Source of the DNA: Isochrysis galbana
Lineage: Eukaryota > Haptophyta > Isochrysidales > Isochrysidaceae
Assembly: GCA_018136815.1 (NCBI GenBank)
Contig: CM030939.1
Coordinates: 4,271,419-4,335,418 of the forward strand
Reading direction: 5' to 3'
DNA: 64,000 bases
Of this stretch, positions 29,504 to 42,500 are shown piece by piece (the first letter of the stretch is position 1; each line of letters opens with the position of its first letter). The notes below the pieces were generated by a model. That model searched no databases. It was not told where the DNA came from and saw nothing but the letters and a program-made list of their open reading frames with translations. The translations under genes were made by a program, and so were the position numbers.

Positions 29504-30588
29504 GAACGAGGGGGGGGGGGGGAGGCGGAGGTGCGGGGTGAAGGGAGAGAAGGGCGATGTCAGACGTGAGGTAGAAAGTGCCGGTCTAGCGATGATAGGT
29601 GATAGGTGTTAGCCCAGAATCTTCAGATCTTTTTTTTTTCGTTGTGCGCTATAGATGTCGTTGGGTTTGTACACTGTGCACGATCCATAATGTGCACGAC
29701 AAATCGGCGTCGCGCGCCACTACTTGTACCGTATGCTACCTATGGCGTTCATACCGCCACTACTCATGCCACGCGCGAAAACACAAGCACAAGTTACTCC
29801 GCCTACGACAGCTACCGCTACACGACACACGGGCACGCTATGCGCTGTTTGAGACAAAGAGGAGGAAGGATGTCGGAAAGCCACGGATTCATTGTGCGGT
29901 CTCTTCCAAGTGCTCAAGTGATGGATGAAGCAGAAGCACCACATTGATTGTGAAGTTGATTGTGAAGAAGCATAGCATCGCTGCACACACAAGCAACGCA
30001 CTTAAGGACACGCGTTGAGTTTCCTCAGCCGATGGGGATGGTGATGCATACGCTCAGGATTATTATGGATCGTTCGTCGAGGAGAAACTGAAGCGAGAGG
30101 GGATTTGCCGGCAGTTGCGGGGATAATCATAACGCAAGAAAAGGTTGATGGCCAAGAGTGGGGTCACATACGTTACTTCTGACAGAGGTTAGAATGGCAG
30201 CGGGCTTCTTGCATTAAGATGAGTAAGGCATCTAGTTGGGTCCTAGGCGTGTTCGGTCTACGCCGCTCAGGTGGAGAGCGGCATCGCCAATGTTGGGTGC
30301 TTGAATGAAGACTTCTCAATCAGTGCCGAAAGGTGCTGGGCAAGCCGCCATGTGTGAAAGGTAGCGGGCCATTGGAATAGATGCTCTGTTGCGTCCTAGT
30401 GGCCTCCTGCACGAGGGTGTAGTTCAAGAAAGGGAAGGTCTTCATATTGGCTTGGTAGGCCTCGGGATGCCACACGACATCCATATCGTTCACCTGGGTA
30501 GGAACGAGAGAGCTCGGTTATTCAGCTCTAGAAAGTGGCTGGTCGGGCCAGTGGTCGGCTGGCGCAAATGGATGCATCACGACAAGAA
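29504..30588. other. Intergenic DNA downstream of the cysteine peptidase gene
   Basis: 29516-29522 is part of a G tract. 29612-29640 holds the repeated end motif AGAATCTTCAGATC plus a T run. The remainder (29640-30588) shows no domain on either strand. Confidence 0.5.
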
Positions 30589-33333
30589 TCATTGGGCAAG
30601 CTGATTCCCGCGCAATACCTGGAAGTTGTGATCTTTCGCATTGATCTCATCGATGATTGTGTATGGGAAGAAATAGAAGCCGCACAAGTCGGGGTGGTTC
30701 GGGCGCACCTACACGATGGTTGGAGAGAAGTTGATCCAGATGAACTGGGCACGGCGGCATTAGCGGTCAGAGATGGCGGAATTTCGGGCCTGGATAATCT
30801 CAGATAATTTGTTGCAAGGGTGCGAACCTCGGCTTCGATTGGCGACCACACGAGGGCGATGTCGTCCAGAGGCACAAAGGGTGTGCATATCTCTTTTTCA
30901 TCGGAAGAGGCGCGTATCGTGCCGACATCCGGGTCCGCCACCTGCCGGAAGGATATCGCATCCGGGCCGTACAGGAGACGTCGGGGATCCGGTGGCTTGT
31001 CAGGATGCTGGGCATCATCGTCCTGTGCAATGGGGCCACCCGTCTTCCCGGAGGGGTCCGTCGCCGCCTCGGTCACTGCCGTCCGATTTGTGTCCGGGTC
31101 GTGAATAAAACAAGCACGGGAAAGACCGGCCCCGGAGCCGAACGGCTCGATTGACTTGAGAAAGTAGCGCTCGCCCTACAAGTGCAAGCGCGGCGGAGAT
31201 CTCGTGAGACGACGTTGCGTGAGGAACGACCACGGGGAAGTCCAGGGGAGCTCACCTTGATGCAAAGCCCGCTCAAGTAAGGCGATTGATCGATACACTC
31301 CAAGTGAAGGGGTTGGTTGAACTTGGCCGCCTTGACCACCGACGCAGGGCCGCGGCACTCCCCAAGGCTGGAGCATTGGTACCAGCGCATCGGACTATGG
31401 GAGTTGGGGCACGCCCACGCCTCCTCCTCTGCAGAGATCTCTTGCATGTAGTAGGCCATGGAGTGCGAGCCGCGTGCCTGCAAGCAATGGCAACCGTGCG
31501 GCGTGAATCCGAGCGGGAGGCCGAGCAAAAAAGTCCAGACGCGCGCCGCTCTGTCACGACTTCTCTGAGATATTCGTCCGATGCATGCGATTGCACCCTT
31601 GGCTTCCCCACAAGAACCCGATGGTGTCCCTCTCCCTATCGTGTTCTTGGGTCCAGTGGCCACCATAGTCATGGCAGTTATGGACTAAGCCCGCAACTGG
31701 CATGGACCGCAAAGACCTGCCTCATTCCCTCTGAACTCGAAAGCGATTGGCACCGACATGGCGTGCTTTCGCGCACGGATCCCCTGTCACCTGCTTCCAA
31801 TCAGCTGACGGTGGCAGACCGTCCCACCATGAGTTCTTGAGAATGAAGCCACCCTTGAAGCCGAACTGGGACACGTAGGTGTCAGTGTACCCAACGAGGG
31901 TCATGGCGTGGCCACCCTCAATTTCTGCTTCGGGAAAGAGCGGTTGAGGTAGACGAAAAAAATCGCCGTCCATAGTGCTGCTGTCGCGTCGGCCAGCGAC
32001 ACAACAAGCGTACCCCTCAAAGGCACGGACTTTTGGGCATGGGATGCACTTGCTCTTGTCATCCGGATTGCAGCTCAATACGCTCGCCGATGCCTTGGTG
32101 CAGGGCAGCATAAAGGTGACGGCGAGGAGAGATGTCGAGAGCGCGAGGATGCGACCACGCATCAGAGCAGTCTGTGAAAGGCAGCGGGCAAGCGCAGATC
32201 AACACAGTTAGTGGCATCTGCGTCGGCAGCCAGCATGTGCAGCTCGATTTGCGGCACCACAGCACTTGTGTGCAGATGGAGATTTCGGCCACGCCAGCTG
32301 ATAACGGCGGTCATCGTGCGTAACCAAGGACTGACAATGGCGAACCGTGCGCGGCGGAGGCAGGGAGCGCGTGCATATGTCGGGTGGCGAGGCCTCACCT
32401 TGGCCGACTCTATCTCATATTCTGTGGACATGTGCGCCACTTCAAAGCGCAAGGGGTTGCTGAGACGTGCCGCCTTGATACCAGGACATGTGTGGTCCTG
32501 ACCTGGCCACGGCGTGTACGGACACACTTTGACAGGCAGCGCGCCAATATAACGGAGCTCGAGTAGGTAGTAAAGGAGGTAAGACTCACCACCTGGAGCA
32601 GCGGAAGGCACAACCACTCTGGGCACTCGCAGAGCAATATCAAGTTGGGGCCGGCCCCCAGTGCAACTCTTGGGCACAGACGGAGTTTTGGAGGCCGAGG
32701 TTGCTCACCCTGCGTGTCCATGGGCTTGAGCTGTGTGCCAGTCCAGATTTCCGTGCCGACGAGCGCTCCACAGGAGGAGTTTACTCGCCGGCACAGGTCA
32801 AGCACGGCCACGCCAAATGCTTGCTCACTCATCTTGACGTACTCATCGGGACGAAGCCAGCCGCGCTCTATGCCTTGCCTGCGGTAGGAGGCCTCAAGCA
32901 CGGCCACGGCGGCAAAGATCCAGCAGGTGCCACGGCCGAGCTGTAGCGAGACAGGCGTGACCGAGTCGATCGCAAACTTGTACGGCCTGTTATTGCCGCG
33001 AGTAGCTGACATCGTCCCTTCATGTGAGTCGGTCCACAGCTGGAGGAGGGAGCTGGGCCTGGCTGCGAGCGAGTGGGCGGCGTCTGCACTGGCGCGCGCG
33101 GCACGTGCCGATGAGAGCTCTGAGAAGGGCGAGCTGTACCGCGCGCCCAGCCCAGAGGAGGAGGAGGAGGGAGGGAGAGGAGGTGGTGGCCGGGAGCTGA
33201 AGCCGATGGTGCCAACAGTCAGCAGCACGCCGCACGAGAAGGCGAGGGCGAGCTGGAGGCGAAACGGTCGAGAGTGACGAGGCTTACTGCGCTCGTTCCC
33301 ATCGAGCAGCCCCGTGCGGAGCGAGGACGCCAT
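30589..33333 (-). CDS. Papain-family (C1) cysteine peptidase
   Basis: Six exons on the minus strand: 33333-32709, 32592-32399, 32171-31791, 31477-31256, 31175-30828 and 30708-30589, about 629 aa. Frame is kept at every junction. The first four introns start GTGAGC, GTGAGG, GTGACA and GTGAGC; the fifth would need GTTCGC, so that junction is less sure. A hydrophobic segment at residues ~27-46 suggests a signal anchor or signal peptide. The catalytic Cys is in GRGTCWIFAA (about 137), His in GGHAMTLVGY (about 361) and Asn in FILKNSWWDG (about 386). A long C-terminal part follows, with RGSHSMAYYMQE, a Cys-rich stretch and a final HPDLCGFYFFPYTIIDE. It likely acts in the secretory or endolysosomal system. 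The long C-terminal extension is unusual for simple cathepsins. Confidence 0.85.
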
Positions 33334-34004
33334 GGGGAGTGGAGAGGAGGGGGCGAGGTGGTGGTGGGGGGGGGGGGGGGGACGAGGAGAGAGCGGGAGC
33401 GAGGGCGAAGGACCTCGCTTCGTATTCCTCTCCTCTACCCGTCTTTGGAGGGAAGAGAGAGAGAGAGAGAGAGGGAGAAAGGGCACAAAGAAGGGGGAGG
33501 GATCGGGAGAGGAGAGCGCCTCCCCGCCCCGCCCCCCTCCCCCTCCCCCCCGCCCCGCGTTGCCAGATGTAATCTTTCTCTCGCGCGGGACGAGACGACG
33601 AGGCCCGGCAGAGGGAGAGAGCGAGAGAGGTGGGGGAGAGAAGAGAGAAGAGAGAGAGAGAGAAGAGAGAAGAGAGAGAGAGAGGGAGAGGGAGTGGTGG
33701 TGCCCTGCCCTGCTACGTCACAAAAGATCCGTCACAAGGCTTGGTAGATTAGCTTCGCGTCTCTCCTTCTGGGTGGCAGAGGAGGAGGAGAGGGCAGCAA
33801 CTGCAACTAGAAGAGAGGAGAGAGAAGAGAGAAGAGAGGAGAGAGGAGAGAGGAGAGAGGAGAGAGGAGAGAGAAGAGAGGGAGAGGGAGAGGGAGAGAG
33901 GGGGAGAGGAGGGGGGGAGATGGGAGGAGAGGGGGGGGGGGGGGGAGGTCCTCTCTGTGGGTTCGGAGCCTGGGGAAGGGAGGGAGGGTCGGCCGTCGGA
34001 CCAT

Positions 34005-34036
<32 letters not shown>

Positions 34037-34080
34037 ACACACACACACAGCTCTGCCAAAGCTAGGGCGGGAGAGACCCG
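33334..34080. repeat. Purine-rich and homopolymer low-complexity tract
   Basis: G runs at 33364-33381 and 33930-33949, GAGA microsatellites at 33450-33690 and 33810-33910, a C run at ~34008-34035 and a CA run at 34036-34049. Open frames over this stretch are composition artefacts. Confidence 0.8.
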
Positions 34081-34092
34081 AAGGCGCTACGA

Positions 34093-34690
34093 GTGAACGG
34101 CTCCGTCTGGTACTCCGTAAGCAGCCAATTCCTTGCGCCGGCGCAATCCCTTCGCCGTGTGTCCTTCGCCCTCGGGGGGGCTGTGGAGACTGGGAAATTG
34201 CTCGAGGAGAGGCTAGAGGCTCGAGGCCTGCTGGGAGACAGCCTCCCAGCTGCGCAGATCCGCACTCTCCGCGCGACGGCCCGCCTGGTGGAGCTGGAGC
34301 GTCTGGCGGCGACGACGTCGACGATGTCGCCAGCGTCCTTCGCACCCCTGGCGGGGCGGGCGCGGCGCCCGCGCAGCGCGAGCGGCGCTATGCGGGGCCA
34401 TCCATATGATATGCAGGCCCCCAGCGCGCCACGGCGGCGGGGGGCGTCAAGGAGAGGGCCTGTAAGGCCGTTGTGTGCTGGTACCACCCCGACACCGATC
34501 GTTCGGTGTTATGCTCCAAGGCCTTATGGGCCGCGGAGTTTGGGGTGGACCGGCGGCGCATGGACCACTGCGAGAAGAGGCTCGGCGCCGAGGATCTCGA
34601 GCGCATACGGCGTGGCGTCATTCCCCTGCCGGCCAGAGCTCCGGGGCCACAGGGAGGCATTGTGCATTGTCGAACGACGAGAGTGAGAGT
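34093..34690 (+). other. Possible gene fragment, frame unresolved
   Basis: Two frames look coding-like in different parts. 34093-34330 contains a helical LLEERLEARGLLGD...AAQIRTLRATARLVELERL stretch. 34440-34690 contains VCWYHPDTDRSVLCSKALWAAEF and RMDHCEKRLGAEDLERIR. They are not in one frame, and no clean intron joins them. No family is recognised. It may be a decayed gene or a mobile-element piece. Confidence 0.25.
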
Positions 34691-34764
34691 GAGTGAGAGT
34701 GAGAGAGTGAGAGTGAGTCTGAGCACACATCTCTGCCTGAGGAGAGTAAAAAAAAATTCATAAT

Positions 34765-35520
34765 ATTCTTACCGCACTCGCGGCGAATGGAACCACTACC
34801 TACACGTAGTACGTAGTATACTTTCTACACCCTCACTCCCCCAGCCCTTCCCCCCCCGCCATCAGGCGGCTCCCCCCGTGCACTACTAGGGGGATAGGGG
34901 TGAAGGGCTTAGATATGGTCCGGTGGCCCGCGCCACCCCCCGGTGATCCGTTTCCCCCTTCCTCCTCTGCCTACCGGGCTGGTGGCGGCCTCAGACCCGA
35001 CTTATCCTGTAAACAGTAAACAGGTGCGGGACTTACCTATTTTCCGGTGAGCGGAGCTCTCGCTCCGCCCACCCCCTTCTCCGCGCTCTCTCTCCCCTCT
35101 CCTGCAGGCACGCGCGATGGCGCGCCTGCGACAGGCCTGCAGCTGCCCCTGGCGACCCCTGGAGGCTCCTGGAGGCCAGCTCAGGGGGCAGAGGAGGCTG
35201 GGGCTGGGCCCAGGCCTCCCCTGCCTCTCCCTCGCTGGCGCTCCCGGACCTCAGGGGCCCCCACTCTGCACCTGTCTGCCTGTCGAACAAGGGGGGAGGG
35301 GGGGTTGGAGCGATGGGCTGGCCACGAGGGGCCAGGACGCGCGAATCAGGCGAGCTTGTCAGGGAGAGAGTGGGTCAGCATGGCAGTGGGCTCCTGGCAG
35401 CAGGCCATCAGGCATGCCAGGAGCATGGGTGGTTCCTCCCCCTTGGCAGGGGAGGAGTGGAGAGAGGGGGGGGGCTCGTGCCCCCCATGGGCCATGGGCG
35501 AACTAAGTATAAACTTAGTT
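34765..35520 (+). repeat. Dispersed ~750-bp repeat, full copy
   Basis: Runs from TAATATTCTTACCGCACTCG to AACTAAGTATAAACTTAGTT. It matches 28798-29503 and the reverse complement of 49277-50035 along its length, including GGTGCGGGACTTACC, CACGCGCGATGGCGCGCCTG and CAGGCATGCCAGGAGCATGG. The terminal 20 bases are almost their own reverse complement. Confidence 0.85.
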
Positions 35521-35700
35521 GTCTGCCTGAGGAGAGTAGCATTGTGGATGGGATCAGGGCTGCCTTTGCGGGTGCAACTGGGCCTGCATGCATGTAATCA
35601 TGTAATAGTGTAATAGTAACAGTTGGTCTACGGTCTACATCTTCCATACCCATATACGCGTCGGCGCGTCGGCGCGCCACTACTCGCCCAGCGCAGCTTA

Positions 35701-35800
35701 NNNNNNNNNNNNNNNNNNNNNNNNNNNNNNNNNNNNNNNNNNNNNNNNNNNNNNNNNNNNNNNNNNNNNNNNNNNNNNNNNNNNNNNNNNNNNNNNNNNN
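35701..35800. other. Assembly gap of 100 N
   Basis: One hundred undetermined bases, a conventional size for a gap of unknown length. Order and distance across it depend on the assembly. Confidence 0.99.
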
Positions 35801-35959
35801 GTTTTGGTTTTGGCTAGCGTTGTGATTGTGGTTGCATTGCTGAAGAATGACTATCGGAAAGAAGGATACGTTAGAGAACCAACTAAACACTACCGCCCCC
35901 ACAGCCCGAGTTGCCCCCAAGTAGAGCACGAGGGGAGTCCCCGCAAGGCAGGTTGGGGG

Positions 35960-36260
35960 AAGTACGAGAATGTAAAAAAAAACCTTTTAATATTCTCGCC
36001 TCGCGCGCGGCACTGAGATTCGCTTTCGTAGCCACGCCCCTTCCCTTCTCACTCCCTCACTACCCGCCTTGCGGCACCTCCTCTTGTGCTCTACTTAGGG
36101 GCTCAGGTTGTTGGGGGAGTTGGGCTGGACGGGGTGCACTTGTCCCCAGCGAGTGTTCTCGCCTTTCTCCTGTGTCGCTGGGCGACCTGTTTCTTGTTCG
36201 TGTCGTTCGGGCGTCGTGTCGTCTTTGAAGCTCCTGTTACTGCGCAGTGTTTTAGCGCCT
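35960..36260 (+). repeat. Dispersed repeat related to 54240-54550
   Basis: Begins AAAAAAACCTTTTAATATTC. Blocks such as TAGCCACGCCC, CCGCCTTGCGGC and GTGCTCTACTTAGGGGCT are shared with 54240-54380 (GCAGCCACGCCC, CTGCCTTGCGGC, GTGCTCTACCTAGGGGCT). Its head motif recurs at 11355, 34755, 50020 (inverted) and 53635. Confidence 0.6.
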
Positions 36261-38280
36261 TCAAGTTGGGCTCGGGGGGGCCTCGCGCCCCCCCCTCTCC
36301 ATCGCGGACACCCCCCGGGGTTGGCCCGTACAATGTACAATCAACCTCAGCCCCTGCCTTCTGGCAAGGGCTGGGCATTCAACAATCTGACCCAGACCCT
36401 TCGTGGGCGCGGGCCGCGACCTGCACTCCCAGGCCCGCATGGGCCTGCTCTCGTACTGACTCCCCCCCCCCATCCCTGGTCGCCAGGCAGACAGGGGCCT
36501 CAGGGCGGCACCCAGGGCCAGCGAGGAGCGAGGCGAGCGAGGGAGAGGCAGGGGGGGCCAGGTGCTGAGCCCCAGCCTCCACTGCCCCCCGAGCTGCCCT
36601 TGCTGGCCCTCTGGGCCACGACTCCGACGAGTCCTCTGAGGTCGAAGACGAGCTTGAGGAGTAGCGGCGCCGGCGGCGGCGCTCCTTCTTAGCCTTATGA
36701 GCCTTCTTCCTTCTTCCTTTCTGGAGGGGGGAAATATTCGGAATATTTCCGCTTGGCCCTATTTATAGCACAACATCCCAACATGGAGCACAAAAAGTAG
36801 TTTTGTTTTCGCATTGACGTGCTGAATTGACGGACAGCCTCGTGTTTTCGAGCGTCTCACGTTCGATTTCGAGAGAAAACCCCTCCTTTTCTCTCGATGA
36901 TTCGACAGTCTCATATGGTAAGACTGGTTGGCTACCGAAACATTGGCATTTGGGCATGCTCATGGATGACTCATGGTCATGTATTGTGCTCATATGTGTC
37001 TTGGACTGGTGAAATGAAGCCTAAAATTAGAATTTCTATGGTTATAATTTGGCAAAACTATAATAAATTTGATCTTTTTCTCCTGCGGCGGCGCGCGATG
37101 GCGGCCGCAGCGATGGTCGCTGGCCTCGCCAGTGGCCTCGCAAGCGGCCTGTGGCCGCTCTGGCGAGGGTCTGCGCGGCCAGGAGGCCAGCAGGCACCCC
37201 CTCCCACCATGTTGAGGTTGAGGCGGTGCCGCGCGTGATGGGGCAGCCCATCATGCGCAGCACCGTCATTTTGACGGCTCGCGGCCAGCCGCGCACTGCA
37301 TGCGCGCGAGGGGCTGGCAGCAGATGCTAGCAGGGGCGAGGTGGAGGGCGCAGGCAGGCGACGCCGTGCGATCGCGCAGGGCTCTGTACTGCCTGCCCGG
37401 GGGTAACCGTGCCCGGGGAACGCAGGCGCGCGTCGCACAGCGCGACCTGTGGTGCACTTTTGTGGTCGACGTCGATTTCGCACGAGCGCGAAAACGTTTT
37501 TGGGTCTGTGTCTGTGTGCTGTTGAATTGTGCTGAATTGCGTCGAAAATGTGCATATTTCTCATTAGATTCTGCCTAATATCAATATCTAATATACCCAT
37601 TTTCAGTAGCATATCCTAAGATCTCGTGATAAAACCTCAATCTTGACTTAGTGAATTTTCACCCTTAGAAGTTAAAGGCCCTGTTTGACCGCCCTACCCC
37701 TAATAAAAAAACCTGTTTGACCGTCCTAGTAGGGGCTCTGTTGCCGATGAGATGAGGCACAGTCCCTCAGCACTAGGATTAAATGCTAGGACAACAAGAA
37801 AACTCTGACGACATCTATGCTCTCTCTTCTCGTGTCATTTTCTTACCCCTAATAAAAAAAACCTGTTTGACCGCCCTAGTAGGGGCTCCGTTGCCGATGA
37901 GGAAGGCGCCTTGCCTTCATTCGGTGCCAGTTTTTTTTGTTGTAAAACGTTTCGATTGTTGAATCCCGGCTACCGCTACCGCCCCCCGACAATCACCAGG
38001 GCGTTTCCTCCACGAAGTCTATGCCCAGCTGTCGGAACAGGTTCGCGATGCGCTCCCGTTGAGGAGGGCCGATACTACATACGCGTGCCCGTCCCATTGC
38101 CAGCTGAGGCGGCAATCGACGAGTAGATTGGAAAGCACGACCAGGAGAATCGCTTCCATGAGCAATTGATGCCCTCCGAGTCGGTCACCCCCTGGTTGCG
38201 CTTGCGCTTGAAGCGCTCTTCGTGTGGGGCATTGGAGTGAGCGTCTGATGCAGCGCTGGTGGGCATGGCCGTCCGAACTT
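36261..38280. other. Intergenic DNA with short repeats
   Basis: 36275-36340 is the inverted partner of 14440-14515, and 36475-36600 is a minus-strand piece of the ~750-bp repeat. 37690-37745 and 37850-37900 are direct copies of TAATAAAAAAACCTGTTTGA plus flanks. 37740-37830 recurs at 47845-47920. 36760-37080 and 37490-37680 are AT-rich. No gene is supported. Confidence 0.5.
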
Positions 38281-38800
38281 TTTAGATTTGGGGCGAAAGC
38301 AGGGGAGAGGCGGAGGGGCGGAGGGGGCGGAGGGGGCGGAGGGGGCGGAGGGGCGGAGGGGGCGGGCGGAGAGAAGTCGACGGACGGAGGGGGCGGGCGG
38401 AGAGTCGACGGACGGAGAGTCGACGGAGCAGGGAGAGCGGGGGAGGAGAGCGAGAGCGAGGGCGAGGGCGAGAGGAGGAGAGCGAGAGCAGCGAGGAGAG
38501 CGAGGAGAGCGAGAGCGAGGAGGAGAGCGAGAGGGGAGCGAGGAGGGGAGCGAGGAGCGGGCGGAGAGAAGTCGACGGACGGAGGGGGCGGGCGGAGAGT
38601 CGACGGACGGAGAGTCGACGGAGCAGGGAGAGCGGGGGAGGAGAGCGAGGGCGAGGGCGAGGGCGAGAGCGAGGGAGAGAGCGAGGAGAGCGAGAGCGAG
38701 GAGGAGAGCGAGAGCAGCGAGGAGAGCGAGGAGAGCGAGAGCGAGGAGGAGAGCGAGAGGGGAGCGAGGAGGGGAGCGAGGAGGGGAGCGAGGGCTCTGC
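38281..38800 (+). repeat. GA/GC-rich minisatellite
   Basis: GGGGCGGA and GAGAGCGAG units, with a longer block (GAGAAGTCGACGGACGGAGG onward, ending GGAGCAGGGAGAGCGGGGG) present twice at about 38370-38445 and 38565-38640. Arg/Glu or Ser/Arg-rich frames across it on both strands are artefacts of the repeat. Confidence 0.85.
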
Positions 38801-38802
38801 CT

Positions 38803-39054
38803 CACCGACCTGCTCGGCGATCCGGAGGGGGTCGGCCGGGTGCTCCGTTTCGTGCGCGAGCGCCACGCGCCAGAGGTGGGCTACCGGGAGCTCGTGAGGC
38901 GCCGCGTCCCGGACCCCCCGGTCCCCCTCGGCGCGCCGCGCGCTCTCGACTGCGCGTTCAACCTGCCCGCGTGGCAGTGGGCGCTCGTCTCGATGACCTC
39001 CTCGTGGGTCCGCGCTCGCCGGCCGGCCCCGACGAGCGCAGCGCGCTACGTGTG
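38803..39054 (+). other. Possible coding fragment
   Basis: Following the minisatellite, one plus-strand frame reads CLTDLLGDPEGVGRVLRFVR...CAFNLPAWQWALV and stops at 39053-39055. Its composition is protein-like, but the frame enters from the repeat and no start can be set. No family is recognised. Confidence 0.25.
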
Positions 39055-39505
39055 ACGCATTTCACAACCTTTTTTTTTCTTTTAAATTTAAGCATACAAA
39101 CGTGATTTTTTTCTTCGACCTCCCGTGCGCTAGCCACTTTTTTTCTCAAACCACAGTCACGTTTCTCGAACCCACAGAGGCGCTGGTGCCAGGCTCTCTG
39201 CCTTTCCCTGGTTCTCACCGCCTGCTCAAACAACGGAGACGTTGGCGGCGTCGATGGTGCCCTTTTCGTTTTGCTTTTTTCCCTTCATTTCCATCTCTCC
39301 CGCATTTTGAGAGGTATGGGTGGGAAACGGACGGAGCCACGGACGGTCGAACGAGTCGAGCGACTGCACCTCTGTGCCTTCGACGACCGGAGCTGCTTGT
39401 GCATTGGCAGCAGCAGCGGCAGCGCCTTGTGCTGCGGCAGCGGCAGCGGCTTGTGCAGCGGCTTGTGCAGCGGCAGCGGCCATCCTTCTTTCTCGTTGGC
39501 GTTCT

Positions 39506-39534
39506 TTCTTCTCTAGGCCTTGGCAGAAATATCC
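39506..39534. repeat. hAT left end: target duplication and terminal inverted repeat
   Basis: TTCTTCTC (39506-39513) is the 8-bp target duplication. The 21-bp inverted repeat at 39514-39534 begins TAGGCCTTGGCA and ends AATATCC. Both have exact partners at the right end. Confidence 0.95.
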
Positions 39535-42500
39535 ACAAAATCGGACCCAAATATCCAGCAAAAATATCCGCAAAATATCCAGCAATTTACCCAAATATCC
39601 AGAAAAATATCCAGTTGTGCGCTATAAATACCGCTAGCATGCCCGCGCGGTATTTTCGATTTTCGAGCCCGTTACACGTCTACGTCTACCTCACATACAC
39701 CATCATCTCCCACCACTTGTAGACTATTGGTCTATAGCTATAGCTGCTGCAATTTTCACATACACATACCTACATTTGAAGTTTGCTACTTGGTACTTGG
39801 CACTTGCACGTCGCACGTCACACATCACGACTGCTAGCGTTTGCTGCGATTGTATCGCAACATCACTGACGCTTGAACTTGGTCTGCTAAAGAGCTATCA
39901 CGGTTCGCACCAAACGAGCACTGGAGTAATGAGAAGACACGTTCACAAGCAGCTGAATTGGGACTGAGACAAAAAGCAATCCTAGCTGCTTGTGCCCACA
40001 TAGGGAAGCGTTTGTGATGCGATGCCCACCATTTGAGCACCGATGTAGTAAAGTCGCCGACATCTCCATGGTCAATAACAAGGCCTTGACATGCTTGCAA
40101 ATAATCTGGCAATTCATTCTTCATCCCATCGGCTATGTTTGGAATGTGGGCGAAGCAAGTGAGGGTAGCAAGCCTTTGAACCCACAATCTATCCACCTTC
40201 CCGTGGGCGAATGATGGATTGAAGGCACGCAACAAGCCACAGATGCGATGTTGTTCTTGGCAATGGTATGGGCTAGCACAGTTGTCTGTCAGGCGATCTT
40301 CGAGGTATTTGAAGGCTCCTTTCACATGGGCGACGGCCTTCTTCCATGCAGGCAAAACACACACATCCACTGCCCTCCTGATCTCATTCTCGTCGGTAAT
40401 CAATAAAGAAGAACCGTCGGAGTACGTGATAGTCCATGAGGAAAGACCTGTAGCAGTCACCTTACCATGGAACCACTGATGATGGGGTGCATCGTAGTAT
40501 TCGTTTGTTTCCAAACCGACAACTATTGTCTCCTTGGCTCTCAAAAGGGCAGCCACATTGGGGAAGTCAGAGCACTCGCTGCCCAACCTGCGGCCGCGCT
40601 CGCGCAATCCCTCCAATGCATCGTAGACGAGTAAAATCTCTAGCCCATCACCTTCCAATTTGTAGGTTGTGGTGCACAAAATCTCGACGTCCAAAGCGAG
40701 AGCTAGTTCAATCTGGAGGTCGTTGCTCTTGCTAGCCAAGGTAGCCTTCAAGGCTGCAGTAGTTGAGTCTCCCACACCCTCCTGACGGAGCCGTTCGACA
40801 AAGCCGTGCAAATGTCCGAAATTCTCAGCGAGAGCTTTCATGACCTCCCACCTTGACCACCACCTGGTCTTAGAATAGCTCTTCATGGCCGTCCCGGTCA
40901 TACTCTGCCAAAGCGTGCGCGCTGATGAGGTGTGAGAGATAAGGGTTAGCCATGGACCTAAGAATTCTTCCACAACATCTAAGTGTAAGTGTTCGCCGGT
41001 GTGCTGCAACGTATGTGAGCAGCATAACAGATCAAGAGCATTACCAAACAATGTGAGCAAATGCTTGCAAGCAACGCCATTCGTCGAGCAGCTGTCACGA
41101 GATATTCCGACCACCTTGTCCGCATCAAACCTCAGCTCAGTGAGAATGATCTTTGAGATGAGTCGGTGCAAAGACACGCCATTCATGTGGTGCGCTGTCG
41201 TCACTAGGGCGAGCAGGCGCATCCCAATACAACTGAAGTTTGAGGGAACAAACCTGGCACAGACATTAACCGCTTCACCGAGTCGTGTCGTGCCATCAAA
41301 ACAAATCGAGAAATGTTGATCGTCCAACTCTTGTTTGAGGAGACTCATCTCCTTGCTAAGTATTTTTGGGACAAAGCTCCGTAGATGAGAACTATTCGTC
41401 AACGGATGACCGATGAGCTCAAGCAAAGACCTCATCTCATCCACCTTCGTCAATGGGATGCCGCTCTGGAGAAAGGTCTCGACGACTGTCCACCTAAATA
41501 ACAGCACGGCAGCCGGCGTGCCATTACCTGATTCATCTGGATTGGTCTCGTAGTAGTCGGATATGAATTCATCGATGCGCTTATCCTCAGCTTGCCGTTT
41601 TTGTAGAGACTCGACACGACTTTTGTGTTTTTGGGAGTTCAGGTGAGAATGGAAATTTGCGTGCTTCGCGGACACCTCGTGCTTGCAAGCCCGGCAGAAG
41701 ATTGCGTCGCCGCGAATGAGTTGTAGCTCTTGGTTAGGATGCTGCTTGACACGCATTCTCGCCGTTTCGCTCTTAGGCTCCGGGGTCTTGCGCTCGCCCA
41801 TCCTCTTCCCCGACCGCGTCCCCTGGGGAGGAGGGTTGTGCCTCATCTGTCGAGCTCGTTCGTGGGAAGCGAGCGCAGGACCGGTGTGCTCGACGGAGCA
41901 CTCGTCCAACTCAATCGCTTCCTCGTCGCTCTCTTCTTCCCACACCTGATACAAATGGGGTGTGGCAGGGTGAGTCGCACGCTGGGGTGGTGGGGCACAA
42001 TGCTGTGAACAGCACCCAAGTACTAGCTAGCACCCATCAACCCATCAAACTTGTATGGCATACCTGCAAGCACACATCGCTCTTGTTGACCCATTTGCGC
42101 CTCTTCGCCCCGTTCGCCTCGAACTCCAACTGCAACTTCTTATTCCCATGTAGTGTGCCGTCGCCCATCGCGGTGATAACGCATTGGCCCAACGTATCGT
42201 ACACGACTCGCACACCCACCTTCAACGTTGGAGATGATGAGCTGCCGGCCGCCGCGCCGCTCTCCCCGTCCTCGGTTGTCCTCTCGTTGGCCATCTCGTC
42301 CGTCTCGTCGATCGCGCTTCCCTCCTCCTCCTCCTCCTTTTCGTCCTGCAGCTCCTCGGACTCTTGCACGCCGTCGAGAGTGAGCGGCCCCACCACCGCC
42401 AGCTCCTCTCGCATCTCCTCCTCCTCCTCCTCCTCTTCCAAACTCCGGCGCGATGATGATCGCAGCCGTTTGGAAGCTGTGAGCGCAGCGGTGGGCGGTG

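Noticed and set aside
33314-34345. Overlapping ORFs of 150-260 aa on both strands
   Set aside because: Purine-rich and homopolymer tracts keep all frames open; no start context or domain.
38224-39105. Long Arg/Glu/Ser-rich ORFs on both strands across the GA minisatellite
   Set aside because: Produced by the repeat itself; only the short tail at 38803-39054 looks protein-like.
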